A stretch of 32,620 nt of DNA from Bacteroidota bacterium. Its GTDB lineage: Bacteria; Bacteroidota; Ignavibacteria; Tepidaquicellales; Tepidaquicellaceae. The notes under the pieces were generated by a model. The model made no database searches. It saw nothing but the letters and a program-made list of their open reading frames with translations, and was not told the DNA's origin. Below are positions 1 to 8,665 of the stretch, in pieces (within the stretch, counting starts at the first letter, position 1; each line of letters opens with the position of its first letter). Made by a program: the position numbers and the translations under genes. The stretch covers positions 1-32,620 of the forward strand of contig JAJTBN010000010.1 of NCBI GenBank assembly GCA_021286895.1. Reading direction: 5' to 3'.

Positions 1-226
1 GCTAAGATATATTTTATATAAAAAAACTCTTCGGACTTTGCGGTTAATTTTTTTATTAAAATTCTCTTTCATATTTATATTTTTTCGCCGCGGCGGAAAG
101 GGATGACAAAAGAGATTTCACGGTTCCGCGAATATTTTTTAAGAACTTTTACCGCAAAGAGCACAAAGGACGCTAAGATATATTTTATATAAAAAAACTC
201 TTCGGACTTTGCGGTTAATTTTTTTA
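1..226. repeat. Direct repeat of an ACCGCAAAG-type intergenic element
   Basis: Bases 1-55 are repeated exactly at 172-226, a spacing of 171 bp. The sequence after each copy is also similar (an AT-rich stretch, then GCCG). The second copy belongs to a fuller unit at 151-215, which starts ACCGCAAAG and ends CTTTGCGGT, so its ends are inverted repeats. The left copy is cut by the window edge. Related units lie at 4266-4329 and 20857-21042. No ORF is convincing here. This looks like a dispersed non-autonomous element or one arm of it. Confidence 0.8.
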
Positions 227-347
227 AAATTCCCGAATACATTTATATTTTTGCCGGGCACCGATTCACGGGCGGTTTATGTCCGTATAACCGTTCAATT
301 AACTTTTATATTTATACAGGCTTTTATACTTTAAAGAAAATTATTTT

Positions 348-806
348 ATGGAAAACAATCAGACTGTTCCCACAAGCGATGAAAGGCTTCTCGCGCTGCT
401 TGTTCACCTGTCCGTGCTTTTCGGCGGCATACTTCTTCCCATAATAATATGGGCAGTTCAGAAAGACAAATCGCAGTTCGTGAGGTTCCATTCACTTCAG
501 GCGATATTTTTTCACATTGCTTACATTGCTTTTCTTGTAATATTCATAGTTGCGCTTGTATTTTTCATGCTCATATTCGGCGTCGGTATAGGGGCGATAA
601 CTTCGAGACATCACAACGACCCGGGAGCGTTTCCCGTAGTTGTAATAGCCCTGACGGCATTGTTGTACATCGGCATATTCGTTGTAATTTTCGCGGCGAT
701 AGGATACGCGATATACATAGGAGTTAAGGCATTCGGCGGAGAATATAAAATGATACCGTTTATAGGAAAGAGGGTCTGGGAACACATCTCTCAAAAGCAA
801 TTGTAA
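348..806 (+). CDS. DUF4870 (Tic20-like) membrane protein
   Basis: This is a small integral membrane protein of 152 residues. An N-terminal hydrophobic segment (about 14-36) is followed by a short polar link containing the FVRFHSLQA motif, typical of DUF4870/Tic20-like proteins where a helix follows 'R-x-H-x-x-Q'. Two long hydrophobic segments follow (about 50-80 and 100-130), and a cytosolic tail ends in KRVWEHISQKQL. Length fits the family, whose function is not established. The ATG at 348 is the only sensible start; no clear Shine-Dalgarno site precedes it. The gene stands alone between two repeat-rich gaps. Confidence 0.8.
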   Translation: MENNQTVPTSDERLLALLVHLSVLFGGILLPIIIWAVQKDKSQFVRFHSLQAIFFHIAYIAFLVIFIVALVFFMLIFGVGIGAITSRHHNDPGAFPVVVIALTALLYIGIFVVIFAAIGYAIYIGVKAFGGEYKMIPFIGKRVWEHISQKQL

Positions 807-1281
807 ATTTTAAATTTCAGATTTTAAATTTTCAAGAGCAAATTCAATATTTTATATCCAGCGGTTTGAACAAAAGGATATAAATACGGATATTAGATTG
901 AACCGTTTGAATGGTTGTATGCGAACCTGCAAAAACCGTTAAAACGGTTTTGTTTTTATTGTTAACTCTTCTTATCCCACGGTTGAAACCGTGGGCTACA
1001 ATTTTTATCCCACGGTTCTCTTCCACAACGGACGTGGGCTATAATTATAAAAAATGCTATGAAAATTGTTTCTTTTAAATTTTCAAGAGCGATGTAAGCG
1101 TTTTCCGAAGCCCATGTCCGCCGCGGAAGTTAAAGGTGTGCCAAATAAATATTTTCAGATGTGAACATATATTCACATTTATAATTTGAAATTTTAAATT
1201 TGAAATTAAATGAAAATGGTTACGGATAAAATCCGTAACCATTTTTCCAAACTAAAACTTTTATTATATCTATTCTGTACC
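807..1281. repeat. Gene-free REP-like hairpin cluster with flanking direct repeat
   Basis: This gap holds several short hairpins. AAAACCGTT/AACGGTTTT (932-951) is followed by T-rich sequence. CCCACGGTTGAAACCGTGGG (976-995) is a perfect hairpin, and a degenerate second copy lies at 1009-1038. The 18-base word TTTTAAATTTTCAAGAGC occurs at both 822-839 and 1073-1090 and brackets the hairpins. AT-rich words made of AAATTT, TTTCAAA and similar strings fill the edges. The CCCACGG hairpin resembles REP sequences seen in many bacteria. A 60-codon minus-strand ORF here is repeat-derived and was not called. Confidence 0.75.
1213..1245 (-). terminator. Terminator-like hairpin after the Omp28-like gene
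   Basis: The 15-base arms AAAATGGTTACGGAT and ATCCGTAACCATTTT pair perfectly around a 3-base loop. The hairpin sits about 36 bp downstream of the stop of the minus-strand gene that ends at 1282. The tail on that strand is T-rich but interrupted (CATTTAATTT), so termination is likely but not ideal. Confidence 0.65.
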
Positions 1282-2382
1282 TTACTTCACCAGAATCATT
1301 CTCTTCGTATCAGTAAAGTTGCCCGCAGTGAGTTTATAGAAATAAACTCCGCTGCCGAGGCTGTTGCCGTCAACCGTAACGTTGTACGCGCCGGCTTTAA
1401 GGAAACCATCGAGATATGTCGCGACTTCCTGACCCTTTATATTATAGACTTTGAACACAACGTTTCCGTCTTTCGGAACTGTGAAACGAATGTTCGTTGT
1501 CGGGTTGAAGGGGTTCGGATAGTTCTGACCAAGGTTATACTTATCGGGTATAGACTGGAGGTTGCCAACGCCCGTTATAGTATAAGCCGTCGCGGGAGTT
1601 TTCAGACCATTCTGTACAGTTGCGCCCGTCGTATAAGGTGAACCGTTGAAGAAAACAAAATAGTTCACATCCATGTTATTAAGGTCGACACCTGCTGGTA
1701 CGGTATAATTGACATCATATGTATAAGAAGAATCCTGATGCCAGGGGCCGGCTGTCAGTTGTATTCCTGTGTTCGGTGTAATAGAGCCTTTAAACACATG
1801 GTCATGAACATAAGAATAATTTATTCCTGCGGTTCCGCAGCCTGTATATATTGTCTGCTGGTATACAATATTATTTTCCGTAATACCTGCATACAAACTG
1901 TAAGCTCCTGTAAGTTCGGTTAGCGCGGTGGCCGTTATTCGTCCGGTGACAACCCTTGTCGTCGGATTAATAGTAGCGTTGCTGAGTTGAATCCTTACCC
2001 CCGGAGCATAAGAGGCATAAGCCGAAACGGAACCGAACCATGCAGAACGGTTGATAATTCCCGACGCTCTGTTTACAACGCCTGTCGGATATGAAGTCAT
2101 TCCAAAAAGATTAATCATCGGCTGCCCAATAGTATACCATGGATCACTTGTACTTCCGCCGTGATAACACATAACAACGGTGTTCGGATAGACCGATAAT
2201 ATTGTGACAAGATACTGGTGTCCGCACGGGCAGTATCCGCACCATGTACCGGTGCAAGTTTCAATAACCGCGTTCGAACTGTCTACCGTGGAGAAAACCG
2301 GGCTGTCGGATGCCTTCAGACTCGAGAAAGAGAGTAAAAGTCCGATTACCAGTATTCCAATTTGTAAAAATGTTTTTTTCAT
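1282..2382 (-). CDS. Secreted thioredoxin-like (Omp28-related) protein with T9SS sorting domain
   Basis: This exported protein has 366 residues. Residues 1-24 form a Sec signal peptide. The region 40-60 reads ETCTGTWCGYCPCGHQ, a thioredoxin-like C48-x-x-C51 motif with extra cysteines at 43 and 53; Omp28-related proteins have such a fold. The middle is beta-rich. From about residue 284 there is a textbook type IX secretion C-terminal domain (NYPNPFNPTTNIRF, then SGVYFYKL, ending KRMILVK). The protein is therefore expected to cross the outer membrane and be anchored or released at the surface. A redox or disulfide role is an inference from CxxC. It lies 39 bp after another T9SS cargo gene on the same strand, and a hairpin follows it. 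Confidence 0.85.
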   Translation of the reverse strand: MKKTFLQIGILVIGLLLSFSSLKASDSPVFSTVDSSNAVIETCTGTWCGYCPCGHQYLVTILSVYPNTVVMCYHGGSTSDPWYTIGQPMINLFGMTSYPTGVVNRASGIINRSAWFGSVSAYASYAPGVRIQLSNATINPTTRVVTGRITATALTELTGAYSLYAGITENNIVYQQTIYTGCGTAGINYSYVHDHVFKGSITPNTGIQLTAGPWHQDSSYTYDVNYTVPAGVDLNNMDVNYFVFFNGSPYTTGATVQNGLKTPATAYTITGVGNLQSIPDKYNLGQNYPNPFNPTTNIRFTVPKDGNVVFKVYNIKGQEVATYLDGFLKAGAYNVTVDGNSLGSGVYFYKLTAGNFTDTKRMILVK

Positions 2383-2421
2383 AATTGTAAATAAATTATC
2401 CGGATAAACCGGGGAAACAAG

Positions 2422-4110
2422 TTATTTAATAAAAAGCATCTTTTTTGTTTCTTTAAACTTTCCTGATGTAAGCATATAAAAGTAAACCCCGCTTGTTAGT
2501 TGAGACGCATCGAATCCTGTTTCATAGACGCCCGCAGTCCTGTAGTCATGGAATACTGTAAAAATATATTTACCTGTTAAGTCATAAATTCTTATGTCAG
2601 TTTCGCCCCCCTGCGTCAGTTCAAACCTGATTTTTGTGTACGGGTTGAACGGATTGGGATAATTCTGATGCAGCATAAATTCCCGGGGCGTTTCAGAAGA
2701 AATAGTTTTAACGCCGACAGACAAATCAACCACTGCCGAATATATTTCCATATTATTGCCGCCCGACCTTAAATCGGTCCAGACGGGAACAATCTTCGTT
2801 CCGCGGTAATCGACATTTATATAGTCGCCGAAACGCACGTCTGTATTCGGCCAGGACGCGATAAAACCGGTAGAGCTCAGTTTTTCGTTTATGAATACAG
2901 AGCCGCCGTCGGTTGAGCGCGCGAGCCACGCCTCGATGTTGTTTGCGCTTGTACCGTTTCTTGAATCATAATACAGTATGGCGATTTTTCCCTGCTCGTT
3001 GAGGGAAATCCACGGCCAGCACTGAAGAGCGCCGTTTCCGATAAGGTCATTGTTGACTCTTACGGGCGCGGTCCAGTTCGTGCCGCCGTTTGTAGAACTT
3101 ATCAGAAAAATATCAGGGTCGCCGTTCCTGGCATCACACCATGTAACGTAAACCGTACCGTTACGCGGACCGCCTGATACGTCAACCGCTATAGACGGAA
3201 ACGTAACAGCGCTGCTTGAGATTGTTATATTAGGCGACAACCCCTGCGCTATTACCTTTTCGGCGCCGAAAGCCGAACCGCCGTTCGATGATTTATTGAA
3301 ATAAATTATATCGTTTGTAGAATTTCCTCCTACCCAGACGACGTAAACTTCGCCGTTGGGTCCGATTGCAAGATTAGAGCCCTGCACACCGCCTCCGCTG
3401 CTTACCTGCACGGGCGAGAGCCAGCTTTGGCCGCCGTCCATCGACTTTGTGAGCAGAATTCCCGCGGGCGTGCCGAATCTTGTCCAACTGATATAAAGAT
3501 TGTTCTTGTACGGACTGCTTCCTGTCGTAAGGTCGCACACCATCCATTCTTTATCTTCGTCGTTGTTGTTCCCTCCTTGTACAAAGTTATACGTCTGGAA
3601 TGTCTGGCCGTAATCGGTTGATTTGAAAACAAGTATGTCAAGTTCGCCGGACGCGGTGAGGGAGATTGTAGCAACGTAGAAATTTCCCGAGGTATCCGAA
3701 CAAACCACCGGGTCGCTTGCAAGCGGATGGTTCGGGTCGAGAGCCGGAATCAACTGCGAAGGCGACCATGTATTCCCTCCGTCCGTAGAGCGGCTGTATC
3801 CGATTCTTCTCAGCGCAGGCAAAACACCGGTCCTGAAATCTCTCCACGCGGCAAGGACGTAATTCGGGTATTTCGCGTTGAATTTCACTGACGGCTCGTT
3901 TTGCGGAAATGAATCGTTGCTTAAATCGAGATTTGTATAAGGATAAGGAAGAATAGCGTAATTGCCCGAAGGCGCTACAGGGGGATTAACAATTTTACTG
4001 TTTTCGGGATAAAAATCATGCGGAGAAGTGAATCTCCTGTTATTCTGCCCGAAAGCAAAAAAGGGAATCAATAATATAATAACGAAAGCAAAATGCCCCT
4101 GAGTTTTCAT
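2422..4110 (-). CDS. Secreted Asp-box (sialidase-like) beta-propeller protein with T9SS sorting domain
   Basis: This cell-surface protein has about 562 residues. The longer TTG start at 4116 is possible, but the ATG at 4110 gives a clean signal peptide (MKTQGHFAFVIILLIPFFAFGQ). At least six Asp-box repeats (S-x-D/N-x-G-x-x-W/F type, for example STDGGNTW, SMDGGQSW and STNGGTNW) mark a BNR/sialidase-type beta-propeller. I do not see the arginine triad of true sialidases, so glycosidase activity is not claimed; a binding or structural propeller is equally likely. The last 85 or so residues are a T9SS sorting domain (NYPNPFNPYTKIRF, TSGVYFYML, KKMLFIK). It is the first gene of a probable two-gene unit with the Omp28-like gene. 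Confidence 0.85.
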   Translation of the reverse strand: MKTQGHFAFVIILLIPFFAFGQNNRRFTSPHDFYPENSKIVNPPVAPSGNYAILPYPYTNLDLSNDSFPQNEPSVKFNAKYPNYVLAAWRDFRTGVLPALRRIGYSRSTDGGNTWSPSQLIPALDPNHPLASDPVVCSDTSGNFYVATISLTASGELDILVFKSTDYGQTFQTYNFVQGGNNNDEDKEWMVCDLTTGSSPYKNNLYISWTRFGTPAGILLTKSMDGGQSWLSPVQVSSGGGVQGSNLAIGPNGEVYVVWVGGNSTNDIIYFNKSSNGGSAFGAEKVIAQGLSPNITISSSAVTFPSIAVDVSGGPRNGTVYVTWCDARNGDPDIFLISSTNGGTNWTAPVRVNNDLIGNGALQCWPWISLNEQGKIAILYYDSRNGTSANNIEAWLARSTDGGSVFINEKLSSTGFIASWPNTDVRFGDYINVDYRGTKIVPVWTDLRSGGNNMEIYSAVVDLSVGVKTISSETPREFMLHQNYPNPFNPYTKIRFELTQGGETDIRIYDLTGKYIFTVFHDYRTAGVYETGFDASQLTSGVYFYMLTSGKFKETKKMLFIK

Positions 4111-4463
4111 GCCCAAATTTTCAGTAATGTATATAATATAAAGGAAAGTTTAAAGATTTAATTGCGGACGGTCACTAATTTGAGACTTTGAAAAAGAGAC
4201 TTAAACGGGCGTCTCCCCGCTCTTTCGGGTATTCCCGGATTGGTTTTCATACATAAGGCAATTTTACCGCGAAGGAAGGAAAGGACGCTAAGAAATATTT
4301 TGTTTTAAATGCTTTGCGGGCTTCGCGGTTTATTTTTTATAACCCTTTTTCTCATTTTAATTTATATTTGTTATTTGATTATGGATATTCTATTCGCTTT
4401 CTGTGAGGGTTTTTCTGTAAAACGGGAAAACTTCCCGATACGAATAATTCGGAGTCAAAAGAA
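4111..4463. repeat. Gene-free gap with two dispersed repeat units
   Basis: No gene is visible. At 4206-4238 lies a GC-rich segment whose core GTCTCCCCGCTCTTTCGGG recurs, inverted, at 20925-20958. At 4266-4329 lies an ACCGCGAAG...CTTCGCGGT unit of 64 bp with perfect 9-base inverted ends. It is related to the unit at 151-215, with GGACGCTAAGA shared near the left end. The two repeat types occur together again at 20857-21042. The rest is AT-rich. Confidence 0.75.
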
Positions 4464-5078
4464 TTAAATTGCTTTCAAAAGTTCATTTATTGTGTCGAAA
4501 TCGAAGCCTTTTGAAACGAGGTACCTGTAGCATTTTTGTCTCTTTTCCTGTTCGGACTTAGCGCGCACCTTTTTCTCGTATTTTTTCAGAAGTTCGGCAG
4601 CCTTTTGGGCTTCCGTTTCAGGTGGATACTGTTCTGATATGATGTTATCTGCTACATCTTTTGGTATGCCTTTTTCGGTAAGTTTTATTTTCAAAACACG
4701 TTTGCCTTCGGGCTTTCTCTGTATTTTCGACTGAAGGTAAAGTTTAGCGTAGTATTCGTCGTTGAGGTAGTTAAGGTCTTTCAAAGAAGAGATTACGAGT
4801 TCAATAGCCTTCTCGGAAATTTTCTTTTCCTTGAGTTTCTTCCGTACTTCCTTCTCGCTTCTCTGCTTATAATTCAGGAACCTGTACGCTACGCGTTTGG
4901 CAAAACCGATTTCGTCGCGGGTTTTTATTTCTTCCGCTTTCTTCGCGTCGAGTTCGTCGTTTACTCTCAGCCCGAACTCGTAAATAGTTTCCTTGTATAG
5001 TCCGAATGCAAACTCGCCGTCGAGGAAGATATTGAACCTTCCTTCCTTCTTTTGTTTTTCTATTGAAGTGATTTTCAT
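4464..5078 (-). CDS. recX: RecX regulatory protein
   Basis: RecX binds RecA filaments and modulates, usually inhibits, recombinase activity in the cytoplasm. This 204-residue protein is highly charged. It has the RecX pattern: a basic N-terminal segment (SIEKQKKEGRFNIFLDGEF), then helical repeats including RFLNYKQRSEKEVRKKL and DLNYLNDEYYAKLYLQSKI, and a C-terminal YRYLVSKGFDFDTINELL repeat. Length is typical. It lies 49 bp downstream of recA on the same strand, the classical arrangement. A terminator-like hairpin fills that gap and ends only a few bases before the start codon, so recX is probably expressed by partial read-through. No Shine-Dalgarno site is visible. Confidence 0.92.
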   Translation of the reverse strand: MKITSIEKQKKEGRFNIFLDGEFAFGLYKETIYEFGLRVNDELDAKKAEEIKTRDEIGFAKRVAYRFLNYKQRSEKEVRKKLKEKKISEKAIELVISSLKDLNYLNDEYYAKLYLQSKIQRKPEGKRVLKIKLTEKGIPKDVADNIISEQYPPETEAQKAAELLKKYEKKVRAKSEQEKRQKCYRYLVSKGFDFDTINELLKAI

Positions 5079-5083
5079 AAATC

Positions 5084-5109
5084 AAAAAGCCGGTACCAGG
5101 TACCGGCTT
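5084..5109 (-). terminator. Intrinsic terminator between recA and recX
   Basis: On the minus strand AAGCCGGTA and TACCGGCTT pair perfectly around a short loop, followed by TTTTTGAT. It lies 18 bp after the recA stop and ends 5 bp before the recX ATG. It would end most recA transcripts and let some read through into recX. Confidence 0.85.
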
Positions 5110-5127
5110 AATTTATCTACTGAAAAT

Positions 5128-6189
5128 TTATTTCTTCTTTTCCTTTACCGGTTCTTCCTTAACCGCCGCGGGCTGTTCGGCAGGAGCGCCGTTTCCGTTG
5201 AATCCGAGAGCGGCTTTGACTTCGCCGAGAAGTTTATCGAATATCGCGGGTTCTTCCATGAGAAGTTTCTTGAGTCCGTCCCTTCCCTGTACTCTGTTTT
5301 CGCCGTAAGTGAACCACGCTCCGCCCTTCTTTATAATTTCCTTGTTCACCGCGAGGTCGATTACGTCTCCCACTTTCGAAATGCCTTCGTTGTAGAGAAT
5401 GTCGAATTCAACTTCCTTGAACGGAGGCGCTACCTTGTTCTTTACGATTTTTACTTTTGTTCTGTTGCCCATAACGTCGGTGCCTTCCTTGATAGCGGCG
5501 ATTCTTCTTATGTCCATTCTTATTGAAGCATAGAATTTAAGAGCCTTTCCGCCTGTTGTCGTCTCGGGGCTTCCGAACATTACGCCGATTTTGTCTCTCA
5601 ACTGGTTCGTGAAAATAAGAACCACGTTCGATTTCGAGACGGCGGCTGTAAGTTTCCTGAGCGCCTGCGACATGAGTCTTGCCTGCATGCCCATCACCGA
5701 GTCTCCCATTTCGCCTTCGATTTCCGCGCGGGGAGTAAGAGCCGCGACAGAGTCGACGACGATAACGTCGAGGGCGTTGCTTCGCACAAGCGTTTCGCAT
5801 ATTTCGAGCGCCTGTTCGCCGTATTCCGGCTGCGAGATAAGCAGATTGCTTATGTCAACGCCGAGTTTCGCGGCGTAGTTTGTATCGAGCGCGTGCTCGG
5901 TATCTATAAAAGCCGCCAGTCCTCCGTTTTTCTGGGCTTCAGCAATAATGTGGAGACATACCGTTGTTTTTCCCGAAGATTCAGGACCGTAGATTTCAAC
6001 TATTCTTCCGCGGGGAACACCTCCTATGCCCAGCGCGGCGTCGAGCGATATCGAACCTGTCGATATTGCTTCCAGTTTGGCGGCGGGTTTATCCCCGAGT
6101 TTCATTATCGAACCCTTGCCGTGGTCCTTCTCTATTTGGTCAATCGCCATTTCAAGCGATTTCATCTTCATTGTTCTGTCGTCAGCCAT
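5128..6189 (-). CDS. recA: Recombinase A
   Basis: RecA is the ATP-dependent strand-exchange protein and SOS co-protease. The 353-residue length matches the family. The Walker A motif GPESSGKT lies at 68-75, a Walker B-like [10 protein letters not shown] near 140, and the L2 loop region [19 protein letters not shown] is intact, followed by IRMDIRR. The C-terminus is an acidic/lysine-rich tail (about 331-353), common in RecA. The ATG at 6189 is in the expected place; no Shine-Dalgarno site is evident, as often in Bacteroidota. I found no convincing LexA box upstream, so SOS control cannot be shown. recX follows. Confidence 0.98.
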   Translation of the reverse strand: MADDRTMKMKSLEMAIDQIEKDHGKGSIMKLGDKPAAKLEAISTGSISLDAALGIGGVPRGRIVEIYGPESSGKTTVCLHIIAEAQKNGGLAAFIDTEHALDTNYAAKLGVDISNLLISQPEYGEQALEICETLVRSNALDVIVVDSVAALTPRAEIEGEMGDSVMGMQARLMSQALRKLTAAVSKSNVVLIFTNQLRDKIGVMFGSPETTTGGKALKFYASIRMDIRRIAAIKEGTDVMGNRTKVKIVKNKVAPPFKEVEFDILYNEGISKVGDVIDLAVNKEIIKKGGAWFTYGENRVQGRDGLKKLLMEEPAIFDKLLGEVKAALGFNGNGAPAEQPAAVKEEPVKEKKK

Positions 6190-6706
6190 TAGTATATGTT
6201 TAAGTTTAGAGTTTCTGTATTAAAGTTTGGAATTTCAATTTCTAATTACCATTTTCCGTTTTCCATTCCACCATTTTCCGTTCTTTTACAAATAAACTAA
6301 TTTTATCTATTATTTTATTATCAGTAAATGATAATTTTTTTGCTTTGTTTTGGGAAAGCTTCTTTTATGGGGTCAGGTATATACCTGACCCGCAGGCCGG
6401 AGGCCTGCTATTTCCTTGTATTAATCAATTGCCCCTGCCTTCAGGCAGGTGTAATATTAATTATATAAAACCGGCTTTAGCCGAAATATCATATTTCTCT
6501 CATGACTACGCTCCAGCGTAGTCACGAGTTTTGGGTTGCCACGCCGGAGCGTGGTAACCAGCAGAGACATCTGATATCATTCTTGAATATGTCGCCCGCT
6601 TCGCAGGCTTTTCTGATTATGTTCTATACTGTCTACCAATATTTCGCCCGCTTCGCGGGCTTTTTCTGTTACATAGCGTAAGGTAAACACCTGACGCCGC
6701 AACATT
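6190..6706. repeat. Array of at least eight different short hairpins between recA and purE
   Basis: There is no gene here. From 6371 to 6660 hairpins follow one another: 6371-6390 (GGTCAGG...), 6392-6408 (GCAGGCC...), 6434-6449 (CCTGCCTTCAGGCAGG), 6472-6483 (CGGCTTTAGCCG), 6503-6524 (TGACTACGCTCCAGCG...), 6534-6559 (GGTTGCCACGCC...), 6594-6608 and 6646-6660 (GCCCGCTTCGCGGGC). The stems differ in sequence but most are centred on a GC-rich core with a 3-4 base loop. The last two are a direct duplication 52 bp apart, each followed by TTTT or TTTTT. The first 130 bp, next to recA, is AT-rich and should hold its promoter. Confidence 0.8.
6646..6665 (+). terminator. Terminator-like hairpin in the array
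   Basis: GCCCGCTTCGCGGGC is followed by TTTTT on the plus strand. No plus-strand gene precedes it, so it may be just a member of the hairpin array. It lies about 47 bp beyond the purE stop but has its T-run on the wrong side for purE. Confidence 0.4.
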
Positions 6707-7195
6707 TCACCCCTTCAGTTTCCTGTTCTTCCCCAGCGACTCTTTCTTTATCTCGTCCATGAACTTCAGCATTTTCGCGAGAAGTTTTTTATCCGACGCG
6801 GCGAGAATTTTCACCGCGAGCAGTGCCGCGTTTTTCGCGTTGTTTATTGCGACGGTCGCTACGGGCACTCCGTACGGCATCTGAACTATTGACAGGAGCG
6901 AATCCAGCCCTTTCAGCGCTTTCGATTCAACGGGCACGCCGATAACCGGCACGGGCGAATAAGCCGCGCTCATTCCCGGCAGGTGCGCGGAGCCTCCCGC
7001 TCCCGCGATAATCGCCTTTATGCCTCTTTTATACGCGTTCCTCGCGTAGGAAGCCATAAGGCCGGGAGTTCTGTGAGCAGACGTTATTTTAATCTCGTAA
7101 GGCACCCCGAATTTTTTCAGTATTTCCGCAGCCTGATTCATTACGGGCATATCGGAGTCGGAGCCCATTATTATTCCAACTTTTGGTTTTGCCAT
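6707..7195 (-). CDS. purE: N5-carboxyaminoimidazole ribonucleotide mutase
   Basis: PurE class I interconverts N5-CAIR and CAIR in de novo purine synthesis. The 162-residue protein has the family landmarks in order: [12 protein letters not shown] near the N-terminus, the catalytic SAHRTPGLM region around 40-48, [12 protein letters not shown], and PVPVIGVPV. Length is typical of bacterial PurE. PurK is not adjacent. It lies 18 bp after the SpoIIE-type phosphatase gene on the same strand and is probably the last gene of that transcript. Confidence 0.97.
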   Translation of the reverse strand: MAKPKVGIIMGSDSDMPVMNQAAEILKKFGVPYEIKITSAHRTPGLMASYARNAYKRGIKAIIAGAGGSAHLPGMSAAYSPVPVIGVPVESKALKGLDSLLSIVQMPYGVPVATVAINNAKNAALLAVKILAASDKKLLAKMLKFMDEIKKESLGKNRKLKG

Positions 7196-7213
7196 TTTAA
7201 TATGAAATAAAAT

Positions 7214-8656
7214 TTATCTTGTCAGGACCATAATGCTTATGTCGTCAATCTGCTCGGCGCCGTCCATGAATTTATTCACGTCCTTAATGATATCACCGAG
7301 AAGTACGGAGGGGGATTTCTGCGCATTGGCATATAGAAAACTTTCCAGTCTTTCGAATCCGTATTCCTCCCTTACGGAATTCATCGCCTCGATAATGCCG
7401 TCGGTATAAAGGAGCAGCATGTCGCCTTTTTTGAAATCGAACGATACAAGGTCGTTGCCGTCTACGTTATTGCTGAACCTGTCGACAGCGCCCAGCGTTA
7501 TTCCGTGTCTTTTAATCTTAAACAGTTCATGCGATTCACCCGAAATCCTGTACGGAGGCAGATGCCCGGCGTTGAAAAGCGTGCATTTTTCCTCTTTTTC
7601 GTTAATGAGTGCGAACACGGCAGTTACGAACATCTTGCGGTTTTGGGTTCTCCGCACCATCCTGTTGAGTTTCTCGAACACTTCCTTCGGATTTGTGGTA
7701 TCTTCGAGTATAAGGTGCATGCAGCTTCTAAGCCCCGACAGCAGCAGCGCGCTCGCCACGCCGTGCCCCGAAACATCGCAGATGAATATTCCCGTAATGC
7801 CGTCGGAGATTCTGAAATAATCGTAATAGTCTCCTCCTACTTCGCTTGCAGGAATTGAAGTAGCCGCTATATTGAGGCTTCCGATAACCTTGTTGTTTTC
7901 CGGAAGCATCGACAATTGAATCTCGCGCGCGTAATCGAGTTCTTTCTTCATCCTCACGGTATCCGAATGCCGTTTGAAATATTCGGCATACTGCCTGAAA
8001 AACTTTCTGTGTCTTTTTCTTTCCGAAGAATACGCAATTATAAAGCACAGCACGGCCGTAATCGTCATCGGTATTTTATCCGCCACGCCAAAGTCTCTGA
8101 AAAATATCAGGTCTGTGAGGACGGGCAGTCCCAGCACGAGCGCGTACAACTGTACTATATCGCTCTTCGGGAAACGGAAGAACAAAAGCGAAAGCGAGAA
8201 GAAAATCACAATCGGAACCGAGTCGGTCGATTTTTTCTCGTCAACACTTACGGTAATTCCTTTTTCGTTAAGGACTTTTTCCTTCTTCTCGACTTTTGCT
8301 TCCTTTTCCGCCTGAGTTTCGGGCTGTATGAACGACTGGAGTATACCCGACAGCAGAAAAGCGAGAAGCGAGGTGATTATCAGAAGAAAAATCCGTCTTC
8401 TTATATTGCCGGGACCGAAGATTCTGTCGTAAAAAATCCTTATAAGCAGTGAAATCAGAAACGCGGAGAAATACGAATATGAATCATAGTCTATGCTTCC
8501 GTCAAAAAGCGTCGTGATGGTTATGAATCCCGTAATAATCGAGAAAATCAGCACGAACGTCCTTAGCGATGACAGGTTCTTCTCGTCCTGATGAAACCTG
8601 TAAGCGTCTTCCTTTGAATGTTCGATGTATTTGTCAAACTCAAACGGAGTAGCCAT
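7214..8656 (-). CDS. Membrane protein with SpoIIE-type PP2C phosphatase domain
   Basis: This predicted serine/threonine phosphatase of the RsbU/SpoIIE type has 480 residues. The N-terminal half has about six membrane segments (roughly 31-50, 60-80, 88-108, 147-160, 168-187, 195-211), with a charged soluble loop between the third and fourth. A linker (LDYAREIQLSMLPE) leads to the catalytic domain, about 245-480. It shows GGDYYDYF, ICDVSGHGVASALLL, LLLYTDGIIEAMN and the terminal QIDDISIMVL. These supply the metal-binding aspartates. Such proteins usually act on anti-sigma-factor antagonists. No antagonist or anti-sigma gene is nearby, so the target is unknown. It is 9 bp after yggX and 18 bp before purE. 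Confidence 0.92.
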   Translation of the reverse strand: MATPFEFDKYIEHSKEDAYRFHQDEKNLSSLRTFVLIFSIITGFITITTLFDGSIDYDSYSYFSAFLISLLIRIFYDRIFGPGNIRRRIFLLIITSLLAFLLSGILQSFIQPETQAEKEAKVEKKEKVLNEKGITVSVDEKKSTDSVPIVIFFSLSLLFFRFPKSDIVQLYALVLGLPVLTDLIFFRDFGVADKIPMTITAVLCFIIAYSSERKRHRKFFRQYAEYFKRHSDTVRMKKELDYAREIQLSMLPENNKVIGSLNIAATSIPASEVGGDYYDYFRISDGITGIFICDVSGHGVASALLLSGLRSCMHLILEDTTNPKEVFEKLNRMVRRTQNRKMFVTAVFALINEKEEKCTLFNAGHLPPYRISGESHELFKIKRHGITLGAVDRFSNNVDGNDLVSFDFKKGDMLLLYTDGIIEAMNSVREEYGFERLESFLYANAQKSPSVLLGDIIKDVNKFMDGAEQIDDISIMVLTR

Positions 8657-8665
8657 TATAATAAA

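Noticed and set aside
844-1026. 60-codon minus-strand ORF
   Set aside because: It lies wholly in REP-like hairpins and AT-rich repeats and has no protein-like features.
4993-5526. Long plus-strand ORFs opposite recX and recA, and similar ORFs opposite xdh, pgi and others
   Set aside because: They are shadows of clearly recognised genes, with biased low-complexity translations and no domains.
6190-6360. LexA/SOS box upstream of recA
   Set aside because: No GAAC-N4-GTTC-like or other convincing dyad was found in the AT-rich leader.
6371-6660. CRISPR array
   Set aside because: The repeated hairpins are not identical, have no constant spacer length and no cas genes are near.
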